Shown piece by piece: positions 16,533 to 25,283 of a stretch of 64,000 nucleotides of DNA. The notes below the pieces were generated by a model that saw only the letters and a list, made by a program, of their open reading frames with translations, had not been told where the DNA came from and did no database searches. Source of the DNA: Sinomonas susongensis (GTDB taxonomy: Bacteria > Actinomycetota > Actinomycetes > Actinomycetales > Micrococcaceae); contig NZ_SSNH01000008.1 of the NCBI RefSeq assembly GCF_005877005.1, positions 1-64,000 of the forward strand. Reading direction: 5' to 3'. The translations under genes were made by a program, and so were the position numbers. How positions within the stretch are numbered: the first letter of the stretch is position 1; each line of letters opens with the position of its first letter.

Positions 16533-16793
16533 CTAGACCTTCTCGGGCGAGTTGTTGAAGCGCGCGATCGCCTTCTGCGTGTACCGCTGCGTGAACACCT
16601 GCACCACGGAGCCGACGCTTGAAGCGACGAGGGCGAAGACGAGCGTGTCGCGGAGGCTGGCCTCGAGGTTCGTCGGGTCCTTCGGAGGCTTGTGTCCCGT
16701 GCCCGTCTCCCAGGCCTTGTCAAGCACCTTGGTGGCCACGAAGCCTGCTCCGATGCCGATCACCGTCCCGAGCATTTTGATGAGCATCGTCAC
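16533..16793 (-). CDS. Small DUF4235 membrane protein
   Basis: The 86-residue protein has an N-terminal hydrophobic helix (LIKMLGTVIGIGAGFVATKV) and a second one (TLVFALVASSVGSVVQVFTQ), separated by a polar stretch DKAWETGTGHKPPKDP that is typical of DUF4235 in actinobacteria. No biochemical function is known for the family. It is convergent with the DUF559 gene and divergent from the TPP-controlled transporter operon. Confidence 0.8.
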   Translation of the reverse strand: MTMLIKMLGTVIGIGAGFVATKVLDKAWETGTGHKPPKDPTNLEASLRDTLVFALVASSVGSVVQVFTQRYTQKAIARFNNSPEKV

Positions 16794-16883
16794 GTCAGTC
16801 TCTCCTTCGCATTCGGTGCAGTCGTACCGCTGGCCAGAGCTTTCCCGTTCAGCCTAGCGGTAGACTGGCCCCACTTCATACGA

Positions 16884-16990
16884 CAGGGGAGCGCCGTGCC
16901 GCCGGGCCAACCGGGGGCAGAGGGCGCTGAGAGTGCGGACCACCGCAGACCCTCGAACCTGCTCCGGCTAATACCGGCGAAGGGAGTCGA
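16884..16990 (+). ncRNA. TPP riboswitch (THI element)
   Basis: The conserved TPP aptamer blocks occur in order: GGGGAGC at 16886, GCTGAGAGTGCGG at 16926, then ACCGCAGACCCTCGAACCTG and GGCTAATACCGGCGAAGGGA. The element ends about 50 bp before ykoE. Downstream, CGCCCCTCC near 17010 could pair with the Shine-Dalgarno region GGGGGAG at 17029, suggesting translational control. Thiamine pyrophosphate binding should shut off the ykoEDC transporter. Confidence 0.95.
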
Positions 16991-17039
16991 GTTCTCAGGC
17001 ACACGTTGCCGCCCCTCCTGATCCCAGGGGGAGAAAACC

Positions 17040-17633
17040 ATGAGCACCACCATCAAGAAGCCCGCCGCGTCCTGGCGGGTCGTTGACATCGTCGTCGCAG
17101 CAGTCGTGTCGGTCGCGTGCGGCGTCATCTTCTGGCTGTGGGACCAGGCCTACGCCGGCGTCGAGGTGGCCACGGCCGCGTTCGCCCCGCTGAGCGGCCT
17201 CTACTCGGGCGGCTGGCTCCTGGCCGGCGTGCTCGGCGGCCTCATCATCCGCAAGCCGGGCGCAGCGTTGTTCTGCGAGATCCTCGCGGCCGTTGTCGAG
17301 GCGCTCCTCGGATCGCAGTTCGGCGTGACGGTCCTCCTCTCGGGGCTGGTCCAGGGCCTCGGCGCGGAGGTCGCGTTCGCGCTCTTCGCGTACCGTCGCT
17401 GGAACCTGGGCGTTGCGCTCCTCGCGGGCGCCCTCTCGGGACTCGCCCTGGGCGTGAGCGAGGTCATCCAGTTCTTCCCGACGTGGGAGTTCGGCTGGCA
17501 GGTCCTGTACACGGTGTTCGCCGTGATCTCGGGCGTCGTGATTGCGGGCCTGCTGAGCTGGCTCGCGGTCAGGGCCCTCGCGAAGACGGGAGCACTCTCG
17601 GCCTTCGCCTCGGGGCGCGCCGCGGACGTCTGA
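17040..17633 (+). CDS. ykoE: ECF transporter substrate-binding (S) component, YkoE family
   Basis: The 197-residue membrane protein has about six helices and the YkoE pattern WRVVDIVVAAVVSVACGVIF, FWLWDQAY and GGLIIRKPGAALFCEI. It sits directly behind a TPP riboswitch and before the ATPase and T-component genes. YkoE is the S component for thiamine or its pyrimidine precursor HMP in the YkoEDC energy-coupling-factor transporter. A strong Shine-Dalgarno GGGGGAG precedes ATG 17040. Confidence 0.93.
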   Translation: MSTTIKKPAASWRVVDIVVAAVVSVACGVIFWLWDQAYAGVEVATAAFAPLSGLYSGGWLLAGVLGGLIIRKPGAALFCEILAAVVEALLGSQFGVTVLLSGLVQGLGAEVAFALFAYRRWNLGVALLAGALSGLALGVSEVIQFFPTWEFGWQVLYTVFAVISGVVIAGLLSWLAVRALAKTGALSAFASGRAADV

Positions 17634-17667
17634 GATGCCCGGCACGTCTGAGATGCCCGGCACCTCT
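17632..17667 (+). repeat. 18-bp tandem duplication at the ykoD start
   Basis: GAGATGCCCGGCACGTCT is followed at once by GAGATGCCCGGCACCTCT, differing by one base. The duplication includes the ATG and adds six residues to the N-terminus. Confidence 0.85.
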
Positions 17668-19179
17668 TCCGGACCGGCGCGGGTCCGCGCGCGCGGCTGG
17701 GGCTGGCGCCACGCCGGCAGGAAGGCGTTTGCGGTGAGCGGCGTCGACCTCGACATCGCGCCGGGCGAGCGAGTCCTCCTTCTCGGCGCGTCCGGGGCAG
17801 GCAAGTCGACCCTCCTGCATGCGCTCGCCGGCGTCTTGGGCGCCGCCGAGGAGGGCGAGGAACGGGGCGAGCTGACGGTCGACGGCGTCCCCGCGCCGAG
17901 CGCGCGCGGCCGCGCGGGCCTCGTGCTGCAGGACCCGGACGGCCAGATCGCGATGGCCCGCGTGGGCGACGAGGTCGCGTTCGGCTGCGAGAACCTTGCC
18001 GTTCCGCGGGACGAGATCTGGCCGCGGGTGCACCGGGCGCTCGACGACGTCGGCCTCGACGTCCCGCTCGACCGTTCGACGGCGGCCCTCTCCGGCGGGC
18101 AGAAGCAGCGGCTCGCCCTCGCGTGTGTCCTCGCGATGGAGCCGGGGCTCGTGCTCCTCGACGAACCCACCGCGAACCTCGATCCCGAGGGTGTCGAGGA
18201 AGTCCGCGAGGCCGTCCGGCGCAGCCTGGACCGTACGGGGGCGACGCTCGTCGTCGTCGAACACCGCGTCTCGGTCTGGGCCGAGCTCGTGGATCGGGTC
18301 ATCGTCCTTGGAGCGGGAGGCGGCCTGCTGGCGGACGGCGAGCCCGGGCCGGTGCTCGGTGACCCAGACGTACGACGGCGGCTGGCCGCCGCGGGTGTGT
18401 GGGTGCCCGGCTGGCATCCGCTCACCGGCGAGGCCGCGCCGGGCCGCCTCCGCGGGTCTTCGGCCACTGCCCCGGGGGCCGCGGACGAGCTGCTCAGGGC
18501 GGAGGCCCTCGCCGTTGGACGCTCGCCGAAGTCGGCGCCCGTCGTCGGCGGGATCGGCCTTGTGCTCCGCGCAGGACAGTCTGCGAGTGTGACGGGGCCC
18601 AACGGCGCCGGGAAGTCGACGCTGGCGCTCACGCTCGCAGGCCTCCTGCCGGCGCTCGGCGGGGACCTCGAGGCCCTCCCGGCTCTCGCCCGTGGCGCGG
18701 GGCCGAGTCCGCACCGCTGGCGTTCGAGCGAGCTCGTGAGCCGTATCGGCACCGTGTTCCAGGAGCCCGAGCACCAGTTCCTGACTCCGCGCGTGCTCGA
18801 CGAGCTCGAGTTCGGGCCGCGCAGGGTCGCACGGCGGCCAGAGAAGGAGGTGCGGGCGCTCGTCGATGGGCTCCTCGGGCGGCTGCGCCTCGAGCGGCTC
18901 GCGGAGGCGAACCCGTTCACGCTTTCGGGAGGGGAGAAGCGCCGCCTCTCGGTCGCGACGATGCTCGCCACGAGCCCGAGCCTCCTCGTGCTCGACGAGC
19001 CGACCTTCGGCCAGGACGCGCTCACGTGGGCCGAGCTGGTCCGGCTCCTCGCCGAACTGCTCGAGCAGGGAACGTCCCTCCTCGCCGTCACGCACGACGA
19101 GGACTTCACGAACGCCCTCTCCGACACCGTGTTCCGGGTCGACGGCGGGCGTGCCGCACGGGTCGAGGCGGCGGCGTGA
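17635..19179 (+). CDS. ykoD: ECF transporter ATPase, two fused ABC domains (YkoD)
   Basis: The 514-residue protein contains two complete ABC ATPase domains. The first has Walker A GASGAGKST near residue 55, LSGGQKQRLAL and VLLDEPTANLD. The second has GPNGAGKST near 322, LSGGEKRRLSV and LVLDEPTFGQD. It energises uptake by YkoE and YkoC. The start region carries an 18-bp duplication giving MPGTSEMPGTS, so two in-frame ATGs (17635 and 17653) stand in the same context, neither with a clear Shine-Dalgarno. Translation is probably coupled to the ykoE stop one base upstream. Confidence 0.92.
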   Translation: MPGTSEMPGTSSGPARVRARGWGWRHAGRKAFAVSGVDLDIAPGERVLLLGASGAGKSTLLHALAGVLGAAEEGEERGELTVDGVPAPSARGRAGLVLQDPDGQIAMARVGDEVAFGCENLAVPRDEIWPRVHRALDDVGLDVPLDRSTAALSGGQKQRLALACVLAMEPGLVLLDEPTANLDPEGVEEVREAVRRSLDRTGATLVVVEHRVSVWAELVDRVIVLGAGGGLLADGEPGPVLGDPDVRRRLAAAGVWVPGWHPLTGEAAPGRLRGSSATAPGAADELLRAEALAVGRSPKSAPVVGGIGLVLRAGQSASVTGPNGAGKSTLALTLAGLLPALGGDLEALPALARGAGPSPHRWRSSELVSRIGTVFQEPEHQFLTPRVLDELEFGPRRVARRPEKEVRALVDGLLGRLRLERLAEANPFTLSGGEKRRLSVATMLATSPSLLVLDEPTFGQDALTWAELVRLLAELLEQGTSLLAVTHDEDFTNALSDTVFRVDGGRAARVEAAA

Positions 19180-19991
19180 GCGTCGACATCCTCACGCCCG
19201 AGGTCGCGAACTCCGTCCTCGCCCGCGCGAACCCGGTCGCGAAGCTTGCGGCAGCACTGTGCATCACGATCACGTTGCTGCTGAGCGTCGATTGGGTCTC
19301 CGCCTCGGTGGCGCTCGCGTGCGAGCTGCTCATGCTGCCGCTGCTCGGCGTGCGCCCCCTGACATTCCTCCGCCGAACGTGGCCACTCGCCGCGGCGGCC
19401 GCGGTCGCGGCGTACTCGACCGCCCTGCTCGGCGCCAAGACGGGACCCGTCTGGCTCCAGCTCGGCCCGGCGGTGTTCACCGAGCACTCGGTGCTGACCG
19501 GCGTCGCCATCGGCCTGCGTGGCCTTGCCGTCGCGCTGCCCGGCGTCTTCCTCCTGTTCTCCACCGATCCCACCGACCTCGCGGACGGACTCGCCCAGAA
19601 GCTCCGCCTCCCAGCCCGATTCGTGCTCGGTGCCCTCGCGGGGATGCGGCTGGTGGGCCTGCTCGTCGACGAATGGCGGACGCTGGGCCTCGCACGCCGG
19701 GCCCGCGGGGTCGGGACCGGGCACAGTCCGATCGCCCGTTTCAGGGCGTTCCTCGGGCAGGCGTTCGCGCTGCTCGTGCAGGCGATCCGGCGAGCCACCC
19801 GGCTGGCGGTGGCGATGGAGGCCCGCGGCTTCGGCGGGACGGTGGAAGGGCGGCCGGCCCCGCGGACGTGGGCCCGCGAGTCGAGCTACTCCCGCCTCGA
19901 CGCGTGGGTGCTTGTCGCAGGGGCCGCCGTTGCCGCGCTCTCGGTGGGCGCCGCCGTCGTGCTCGGGACCTGGAATGTGGTCTGGGGCTAG
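19176..19991 (+). CDS. ykoC: ECF transporter transmembrane (T) component, YkoC
   Basis: GTG 19176 overlaps the ykoD stop (GTGA). The 271-residue protein has about five N-terminal helices and, towards the C-terminus, the coupling-helix motifs LARRARGVG near residue 170 and AMEARGFGG near 213, the Ala-Arg-Gly signatures of EcfT proteins that contact the ATPases. It completes the TPP-regulated thiamine/HMP uptake operon. Confidence 0.92.
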   Translation: MSVDILTPEVANSVLARANPVAKLAAALCITITLLLSVDWVSASVALACELLMLPLLGVRPLTFLRRTWPLAAAAAVAAYSTALLGAKTGPVWLQLGPAVFTEHSVLTGVAIGLRGLAVALPGVFLLFSTDPTDLADGLAQKLRLPARFVLGALAGMRLVGLLVDEWRTLGLARRARGVGTGHSPIARFRAFLGQAFALLVQAIRRATRLAVAMEARGFGGTVEGRPAPRTWARESSYSRLDAWVLVAGAAVAALSVGAAVVLGTWNVVWG

Positions 19992-20093
19992 CGCCGGGAA
20001 GCAGGGCACGACGGCGCTGCGTCGCCTCTGGCGCGTCGGCGAGCGGGAGTGGGATCGTTGCCGCGGAAGGAATCCCGAGGGAAGGAGTCAGCA

Positions 20094-20483
20094 ATGGTCG
20101 AGATCGTCGGGTCGTTCTCGAGCTTCAGCGTCGATGATGTGCCCAAGGCCCGCCAGTTCTACACGGAGACGCTCGGCTTCAAGGCCGAGGACGTCATGGG
20201 CGGCCTCCGGATGACGCTCCCGGGCGGCGGCAAGGTGTTCGCCTACCCCAAGCCGGATCACGTGCCGGCGAGCCATACGGTGCTGAACCTGGTGGTCGCC
20301 AACGTGGACGAGGCTGTCCGTTCCCTCCACGAGGCCGGCATCCGCACCGATCATTACCCGAGCAGCGAGGATATGCCGCTCGACGAGAATGGAATCCTGC
20401 GTGATCGGGAGGGCGGAGAAGGCCGCGGGATTGCTTGGTTCAAGGATCCGGCGGGGAATGTACTCTCAGTCGTTACCGATTAG
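20094..20483 (+). CDS. VOC (glyoxalase/bleomycin-resistance fold) protein
   Basis: The 129-residue single-domain protein has the paired betaalphabetabetabeta pattern: FSVDDVPKARQFYTETLGFK in the first half and LVVANVDEAVRSLHEAGIRT then GIAWFKDPAGNVLSV in the second. ATG 20094 follows GAAGGAG. The fold is found in metal-dependent dioxygenases, lyases and resistance proteins; substrate and activity cannot be read from the sequence. It stands alone between ykoC and the XRE-MurA gene. Confidence 0.85.
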   Translation: MVEIVGSFSSFSVDDVPKARQFYTETLGFKAEDVMGGLRMTLPGGGKVFAYPKPDHVPASHTVLNLVVANVDEAVRSLHEAGIRTDHYPSSEDMPLDENGILRDREGGEGRGIAWFKDPAGNVLSVVTD

Positions 20484-20518
20484 TGACAGGATCTTTATCT
20501 CATGGTATGGGGTGTTCT

Positions 20519-20532
20519 GCGGTCTAGACCGC
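20519..20532. promoter_or_regulatory. 14-bp perfect palindrome upstream of the XRE-MurA gene
   Basis: GCGGTCTAGACCGC is a perfect palindrome 64 bp before the start of the XRE-MurA fusion. An operator for the fusion's own helix-turn-helix domain is plausible but untested. Confidence 0.4.
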
Positions 20533-20567
20533 TCGGACACGTCCAAGGGTGGGTCGATTTGCGGTCC

Positions 20568-20580
20568 CCTATCGCATAGG
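20568..20580. promoter_or_regulatory. Second inverted repeat next to the XRE-MurA start
   Basis: CCTATCGCATAGG has 5-bp arms around CGC and ends 15 bp before the start codon, where a bound repressor would block transcription or translation. It differs in sequence from the palindrome at 20519. Confidence 0.35.
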
Positions 20581-20595
20581 TGATATTTTGGCGGC

Positions 20596-22137
20596 ATGGC
20601 ACAACAGACTGCTGAGACCGTCGGCGCGATCCTGCGCGGAGTACGCAGCGACAGGGGCTGGACCCAGGGGCAGCTGGCTGCGGAGCTGGGGACGAGCCAG
20701 AGCGCCGTTGCCCGCATGGAGCAGGGCAAACAGAACCTGAGCCTCAAGATGCTCCAGCGCATCGAGGACATCCTCGGTCAGCGCATCCTGAATATCGGCC
20801 CCTCCAAGATGACCCATCTGCGGGTCGAGGGCGGCCGCCGCCTCTCCGGGGCCGTCGACGTCAACACGTCCAAGAACGCCGGCGTCGCGCTCCTGTGCGC
20901 GAGCCTCATCAACCGCGGCACCACGACCCTGCGCAACCTCGCGCGCATCGAGGAGGTCAACCGCATCGTCGAGGTGCTGACCTCGATCGGCGTCGAATGC
21001 ACGTGGCTCCCCGGCGCCCCCGGCGAGCAGCCGCGCGACCTCCAGATCCGCCGTCCCGCGAAGCTGAGCCTCGAGGCCATGGACGTCGAGGCCGCGCGCC
21101 GGACCAGGAGCGTCATCATGCTCCTCGGCCCGCTGCTCGACGAGCGCAGCGAGTACAAGCTTCCCTACGCTGGCGGCTGCGACCTCGGCACCCGGACCGT
21201 CGAGCCGCACATGCAGGCCCTGCGCACCTTCGGGCTCGATGTCGAGGCCTCCAACGGCTTCTACTCGGTCCGGGCGCCCGAGGCCGACCTCCACGACCGC
21301 ACCTTCGTGCTCACCGAGCGCGGCGACACCGTCACCGAGAATGCGATCATGGCCGCCGCGCACCGCGAGGGCCTCACGGTGATTCGCAACGCCTCGCCGA
21401 ACTACATGGTCCAGGACCTGTGCTTCTACCTCCAGAGCGTCGGAGTCGAGGTCGAGGGCGTTGGAACCACCACGCTGCGGATCCGTGGTCGCTCGCGCAT
21501 CGAGCAGGACATCGACTACTGGCCTTCGGAGGATCCGATCGAGGCCATGAGCCTTATCACCGCGGCCATCGTCACGAACTCCGAGGTGACCGTCCGGCGC
21601 GTGCCGATCGAGTTCATGGAGATCGAGCTCGCCACCCTCATGCAGATGGGCCAGAAGCTCGAGATCTCCGGCGAGTACATGGCCCGCAACGGCCACACCC
21701 GGCTCGTGGACGTCACGACGCTGCCTTCCGAGCTCGTCGCGCCGACGGACAAGATCCACCCGATGCCGTTCCCCGGGCTCAACATCGACAACCTGCCGTT
21801 CTTTGCCGTCATCGCGGCCAACGCGACCGGCCAGACCCTCATCCACGACTGGGTCTACGAGAACCGCGCGATCTACCTCACCGAGCTCAACAGGCTCGGC
21901 GGCCAGATCCAGCTCCTCGACCCGCACCGCATCTACGTCAACGGGCCGACCAAGTGGCGTGCCGCCGAGGTCGGCTGCCCTCCCGCACTCCGTCCCGCCG
22001 CGTGCATCCTTCTGGCCATGCTGGCGGCCCGCGGGACGAGCGAGCTCCGCAACATCTATGTGATCGAGCGCGGGTACCAGGACCTCGCCGAGCGCCTCAA
22101 CTCGATTGGCGCCCGGATCGAGTACTTCCAGGACTAG
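20596..22137 (+). CDS. XRE helix-turn-helix fused to a MurA-like enolpyruvyl transferase
   Basis: The protein has 513 residues. Residues 8-62 are an XRE-type HTH (GWTQGQLAAELGTSQSAVAR, then MEQGKQNLSLKMLQRIEDIL). Residues about 72-513 are a full MurA/EPSP-synthase fold. The positions matching E. coli MurA Lys22 (K93 in TSKNAG), Cys115 (C195 in AGGCDLGTRTVEPH), Asp305 (in FPGLNIDNLPFF) and Arg397 (in ALRPAACILL) all appear kept. Active MurA transfers enolpyruvate to UDP-GlcNAc in peptidoglycan synthesis. This may be a second MurA with DNA-binding ability, or an enzyme turned sensor. It is monocistronic with two upstream palindromes. Confidence 0.88.
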   Translation: MAQQTAETVGAILRGVRSDRGWTQGQLAAELGTSQSAVARMEQGKQNLSLKMLQRIEDILGQRILNIGPSKMTHLRVEGGRRLSGAVDVNTSKNAGVALLCASLINRGTTTLRNLARIEEVNRIVEVLTSIGVECTWLPGAPGEQPRDLQIRRPAKLSLEAMDVEAARRTRSVIMLLGPLLDERSEYKLPYAGGCDLGTRTVEPHMQALRTFGLDVEASNGFYSVRAPEADLHDRTFVLTERGDTVTENAIMAAAHREGLTVIRNASPNYMVQDLCFYLQSVGVEVEGVGTTTLRIRGRSRIEQDIDYWPSEDPIEAMSLITAAIVTNSEVTVRRVPIEFMEIELATLMQMGQKLEISGEYMARNGHTRLVDVTTLPSELVAPTDKIHPMPFPGLNIDNLPFFAVIAANATGQTLIHDWVYENRAIYLTELNRLGGQIQLLDPHRIYVNGPTKWRAAEVGCPPALRPAACILLAMLAARGTSELRNIYVIERGYQDLAERLNSIGARIEYFQD

Positions 22138-22196
22138 CTGTTCTGTTGCCGCCGGGAGGCGGTTTGCAGTTCCGTGATCAAGGGGAGGAGCGGTTC

Positions 22197-23225
22197 ATGA
22201 AGGCAATCATGTACAACCGAACCGGGGGATCCTCGGTCCTCGAGCTGCGCGAGCGCGAGATTCCAGAGCCCGGCGAGGGCGAGGTGCGCGTCCGCGTCGT
22301 CGTTTCCGGTGTCAACCCGACGGACTGGAAGGCGCGCGCCGGCGGCACGTACGGCAAGCTCGACGGCTGGCATGTGCCGAACCAGGACGGCGCCGGCGTG
22401 GTCGACGCCGTAGGCCCGGGCGTGGACGGACTGGAGCCCGGTGACAGGGTGTGGCTGTGGGATGTCGCCTACGGTGGCGCGGAGGGCACGGCGCAGGAGT
22501 TCGTCGTCGTGCCGCGCGAGAAGGCGGTCCCGCTCCCGGACGGCGAGTCGTTCGACGCCGGGGCCTCCGTCGGGATTCCCGCCCTCACCGCTCACCGCGC
22601 ACTCACCGCAAGCGAACACGGCCCGGCTCAGCTCGCGCCAGGCGCGCTCGAGGGCCGGACGGTTCTCGTGACGGGCGGCGCCGGTGCTGTGGGCCACGCG
22701 GCGATCCAGCTCGCCAAGTGGGCCGGAGCGACTGTCATCGCCACGGTGAGCGGCGAGGCGAAGGCCGATCTCGCGCGCAAGGCGGGGGCCGCCGTCGTCG
22801 TCAACTACCGCGAGCAGGACGTCGCCGAAGAAGTGCACCGAGTGGCTGGGGACGGCGCTGACGTGATCGTCGACGTCAACGCCGCCGCCAACCTCGAATC
22901 CGACCTCAAGGCGCTCAGGAACGGCGGGACGATCTCGATCTACGCCTCATCCTCGAACGACGAGGTCCTCTCGATACCCGTTCGGCCGAGCATGGGGAAG
23001 AACGTGCGCTTCCAGTTCATCCTCACCTACACAGTGACGGACGAGCAGAAGAGGGCGGCCGTCGCCGCAGTCTCGGCGGCTCTCGCCGACGGCGCGCTCC
23101 GCGTGGGCGCAGAGCACGGACTCCCGTTGACCCGCTATGAGCTGGAGAAGACCGCGGCGGCGCACGACGCCGTCGAGGAGGGGACCGTGGGGAAGGTCCT
23201 CATCGATGTGGTCAGGCAGGCGTAA
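22197..23225 (+). CDS. Zinc-independent quinone oxidoreductase (zeta-crystallin-like MDR)
   Basis: The 342-residue medium-chain dehydrogenase/reductase has a GroES-like N-terminus (VVVSGVNPTDWKARAG) and a Rossmann domain with VTGGAGAVGHAAIQLAKWAG for NADPH. Catalytic-zinc cysteines are absent, as in NADPH:quinone reductases. ATG 22197 follows AGGGGAGGAG. The substrate is likely a quinone or enone but is not defined. Its 3' end overlaps the convergent DUF2891 gene by 14 bp. Confidence 0.88.
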   Translation: MKAIMYNRTGGSSVLELREREIPEPGEGEVRVRVVVSGVNPTDWKARAGGTYGKLDGWHVPNQDGAGVVDAVGPGVDGLEPGDRVWLWDVAYGGAEGTAQEFVVVPREKAVPLPDGESFDAGASVGIPALTAHRALTASEHGPAQLAPGALEGRTVLVTGGAGAVGHAAIQLAKWAGATVIATVSGEAKADLARKAGAAVVVNYREQDVAEEVHRVAGDGADVIVDVNAAANLESDLKALRNGGTISIYASSSNDEVLSIPVRPSMGKNVRFQFILTYTVTDEQKRAAVAAVSAALADGALRVGAEHGLPLTRYELEKTAAAHDAVEEGTVGKVLIDVVRQA

Positions 23226-24300
23226 GCTCGCCGATCGACTCCAAGGCGTCCCACGCGAAGCTCGCGAGCCAGTGGGTCGACATGAAGTCCTCGCTCTCGA
23301 GAGCGCCGAGGCCCGCGCGGATGAGCGGCTCGAGAGCCCCGGCGAGCACAGCCTCGGACGAAGCCGCCGAGGGTGCTTCCGCGGCCCGAAGCGCGCGCAG
23401 GACCCGCGAGATCTGGCCCGCGCGGCTCAGGTTGAGCCCGTGCAGGTGCACCATGTAGCCGTCGGACTCGTCGGTCACCCCGACCACGGCGAGCATGCGC
23501 GACTCGGCCCGCAGCCCCGGCAGGAACCGGACGAACCACTCCGCGAACTCGTCGGCCGGGAGCACCCGTTGCATGAGGTCCGCCTCGCTGAGGCCGGCGG
23601 AGAGGAAGTCCTGCCCGCTCAGCTCCCACTCTGAGGCCCACCCCGCATCGGCACCGAACCAGCGGCGCGCGGCGCGCTCGCAGGCCTCGGCTGCCTCGGT
23701 CCGTCCGAGCGCCCGGAAGGCGTCGAGAAGGAGGGCGACGCCGAAAGCGGAGTTGGTGTGCAGCCCGTGCCGCACCGGGTACTCGACCTTGGCGAGCCAC
23801 TCCGGGACGAGGCGGGCGACGACGTCGACGCACCCTTCGAGGCTGCGTCCCCAGCCGCGGATCTCATCGTCCGGCGACGCCGCACAGGCTGCCGCGAGCC
23901 GAACGAGCCAGGCCCACCCGTACGGCCGCTCCCACGAGGGGTTCTCCGCGAGGTAGGCCGCCTCGACCGCGAGCTTCTCGGCCGTGAGGTTCTCCCCGAG
24001 GGCACCCCGCAGCCGAGCCGCTGTCGCCCCATCGAGGCTGCGGCCGCCGTCGTCCGCCGTGCCCTCGTCGCCCCCGTCGCTCGCCACCGAGTTCAGGACG
24101 CTCACGCCGAGCCAGTGCATGTGGACGCATGAGTGCCAGTCGAACGACGAATAGAAGGACGGGTGCAGCTCCGAAGGGGTCGGGCGGTCGTCGTCCGAAA
24201 GCTGCGTGTGGTGGGCCGAGTACGGGTAGACGCGGCTGAGGTTGTCGAGGACGACGCCGGCGCAGTGCTGGGCAGCCGAGGGGAAGAGGTCGAGTTCCAT
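23212..24300 (-). CDS. DUF2891 family protein
   Basis: The 362-residue soluble protein matches DUF2891, with HPSFYSSFDWHSCVHMHWLG near residue 47, a His-rich helix typical of the family, and YPVRHGLHTNSAFGVALLLD near 175. The family has no proven activity; the all-helical, His/Trp-rich pattern recalls alpha/alpha-barrel glycosidase-like folds. It is the third gene of a leftward set DUF969-DUF979-DUF2891, 13 bp after the DUF979 stop. That set recurs near pyroglutamate genes, so a role in 5-oxoproline metabolism is inferred. Confidence 0.8.
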   Translation of the reverse strand: MELDLFPSAAQHCAGVVLDNLSRVYPYSAHHTQLSDDDRPTPSELHPSFYSSFDWHSCVHMHWLGVSVLNSVASDGGDEGTADDGGRSLDGATAARLRGALGENLTAEKLAVEAAYLAENPSWERPYGWAWLVRLAAACAASPDDEIRGWGRSLEGCVDVVARLVPEWLAKVEYPVRHGLHTNSAFGVALLLDAFRALGRTEAAEACERAARRWFGADAGWASEWELSGQDFLSAGLSEADLMQRVLPADEFAEWFVRFLPGLRAESRMLAVVGVTDESDGYMVHLHGLNLSRAGQISRVLRALRAAEAPSAASSEAVLAGALEPLIRAGLGALESEDFMSTHWLASFAWDALESIGELTPA

Positions 24301-24313
24301 CTGAGTGCGGCTC

Positions 24314-25283
24314 CTAGAAGGCGAGGAAGTACATGAGTGCGGTGTTGACGACCAGGAGCGGGAAGGCTGTGCCGAGCTGCGCCCCGATGACGCCGTACTT
24401 GTTCTTCATTTCCAGCAGGGCCGAGGGCACGAGGTTGAAGTTCGCCGCCATCGGTGTGCACAGCGTGCCACAGAAGCCAGCTAGCATGCCGATGGCGAAG
24501 ATGATCGCGGGGTTGCCGTGGAATTGCTGGACCAGCACGGGCCAGCCGATGGCCGCCGTCATGATCGGGAAGGCCGCGAAGCCGTTGCCCATGAGGACCG
24601 TGAAGACGAACATCCCGAGGCAGTACACGATGACTGCCGCGAGGAGCGAGCCCTTCGGCATGACGCCTGTGACGAGCGTGCTCACCGCCGTGCCCACGCC
24701 GGCCTTCGTGAACAGGATTCCGAGCGTGGAGAGCATCTGCGGAAGCAGGGCCGCCCAGCCGATGGACTCGAGGATGGCGGCGGCTCTCGAACACGGGGGT
24801 AAGCGGGTGCTTGGGCCGGAGGATGAGGAGGGCGACGACGGCGGCCGCGACCGCGCCGATGGCCAACGCCACGAGGGTCGTGTTCTTGGGATCGAGGATC
24901 GGGGTCTTGCCGACGACGAGGACGGGGGCCAGAAGCACGAGGATGACCGTGACGATCGGCAGGGTCAGGGCCGGGATGAAGAGCTTGTTGCCGAAGCGGG
25001 CCGCGTAGGCCTCCCGCTCGGGACCCGTTGAGGTCTTGGCCCTGCCGTCCGCGAGCTGCCCCGAGGCAGCGAGCACCACGAGCACGAGGACCGCGATCCC
25101 GAGGATCCACCCCGGTGCAGTGGCCGCCTGGACCCACGACCCGTAGAAGAAGCAGAGGCCCAGCAGGCCCCAGAAGGCTGAGCTGCCCCAACGGCGGGGA
25201 TGCCTGGGGTCCCTCACGATGAGCGCGGCCCACGCGATGAAGAGGATTCCGATGAACCAGTAGACGGCTTCGACGTTGATCAC
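24314..25283 (-). pseudogene. DUF979 membrane transporter gene, interrupted by a frameshift
   Basis: The first 165 codons (from ATG 25283, MINVEAVYWFIGILFIAWAA) read as a DUF979 membrane protein up to RPKHPLTPVFES. The sequence then continues in another frame with AILESIGWAALLPQMLSTLG to the stop at 24314. The break lies in the GCC/CGG-repeat stretch at about 24777-24790 and equals one extra base (or two missing). Each part is well conserved and hydrophobic, so the gene is either recently broken, translated by frameshifting, or contains a sequencing error. Its start overlaps the DUF969 stop (ATGA). Confidence 0.8.

Noticed and set aside
16995-20009. Minus-strand ORF of about 1000 codons opposite ykoEDC
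   Set aside because: Low-complexity Arg/Ser/Pro shadow of three well-identified transporter genes.
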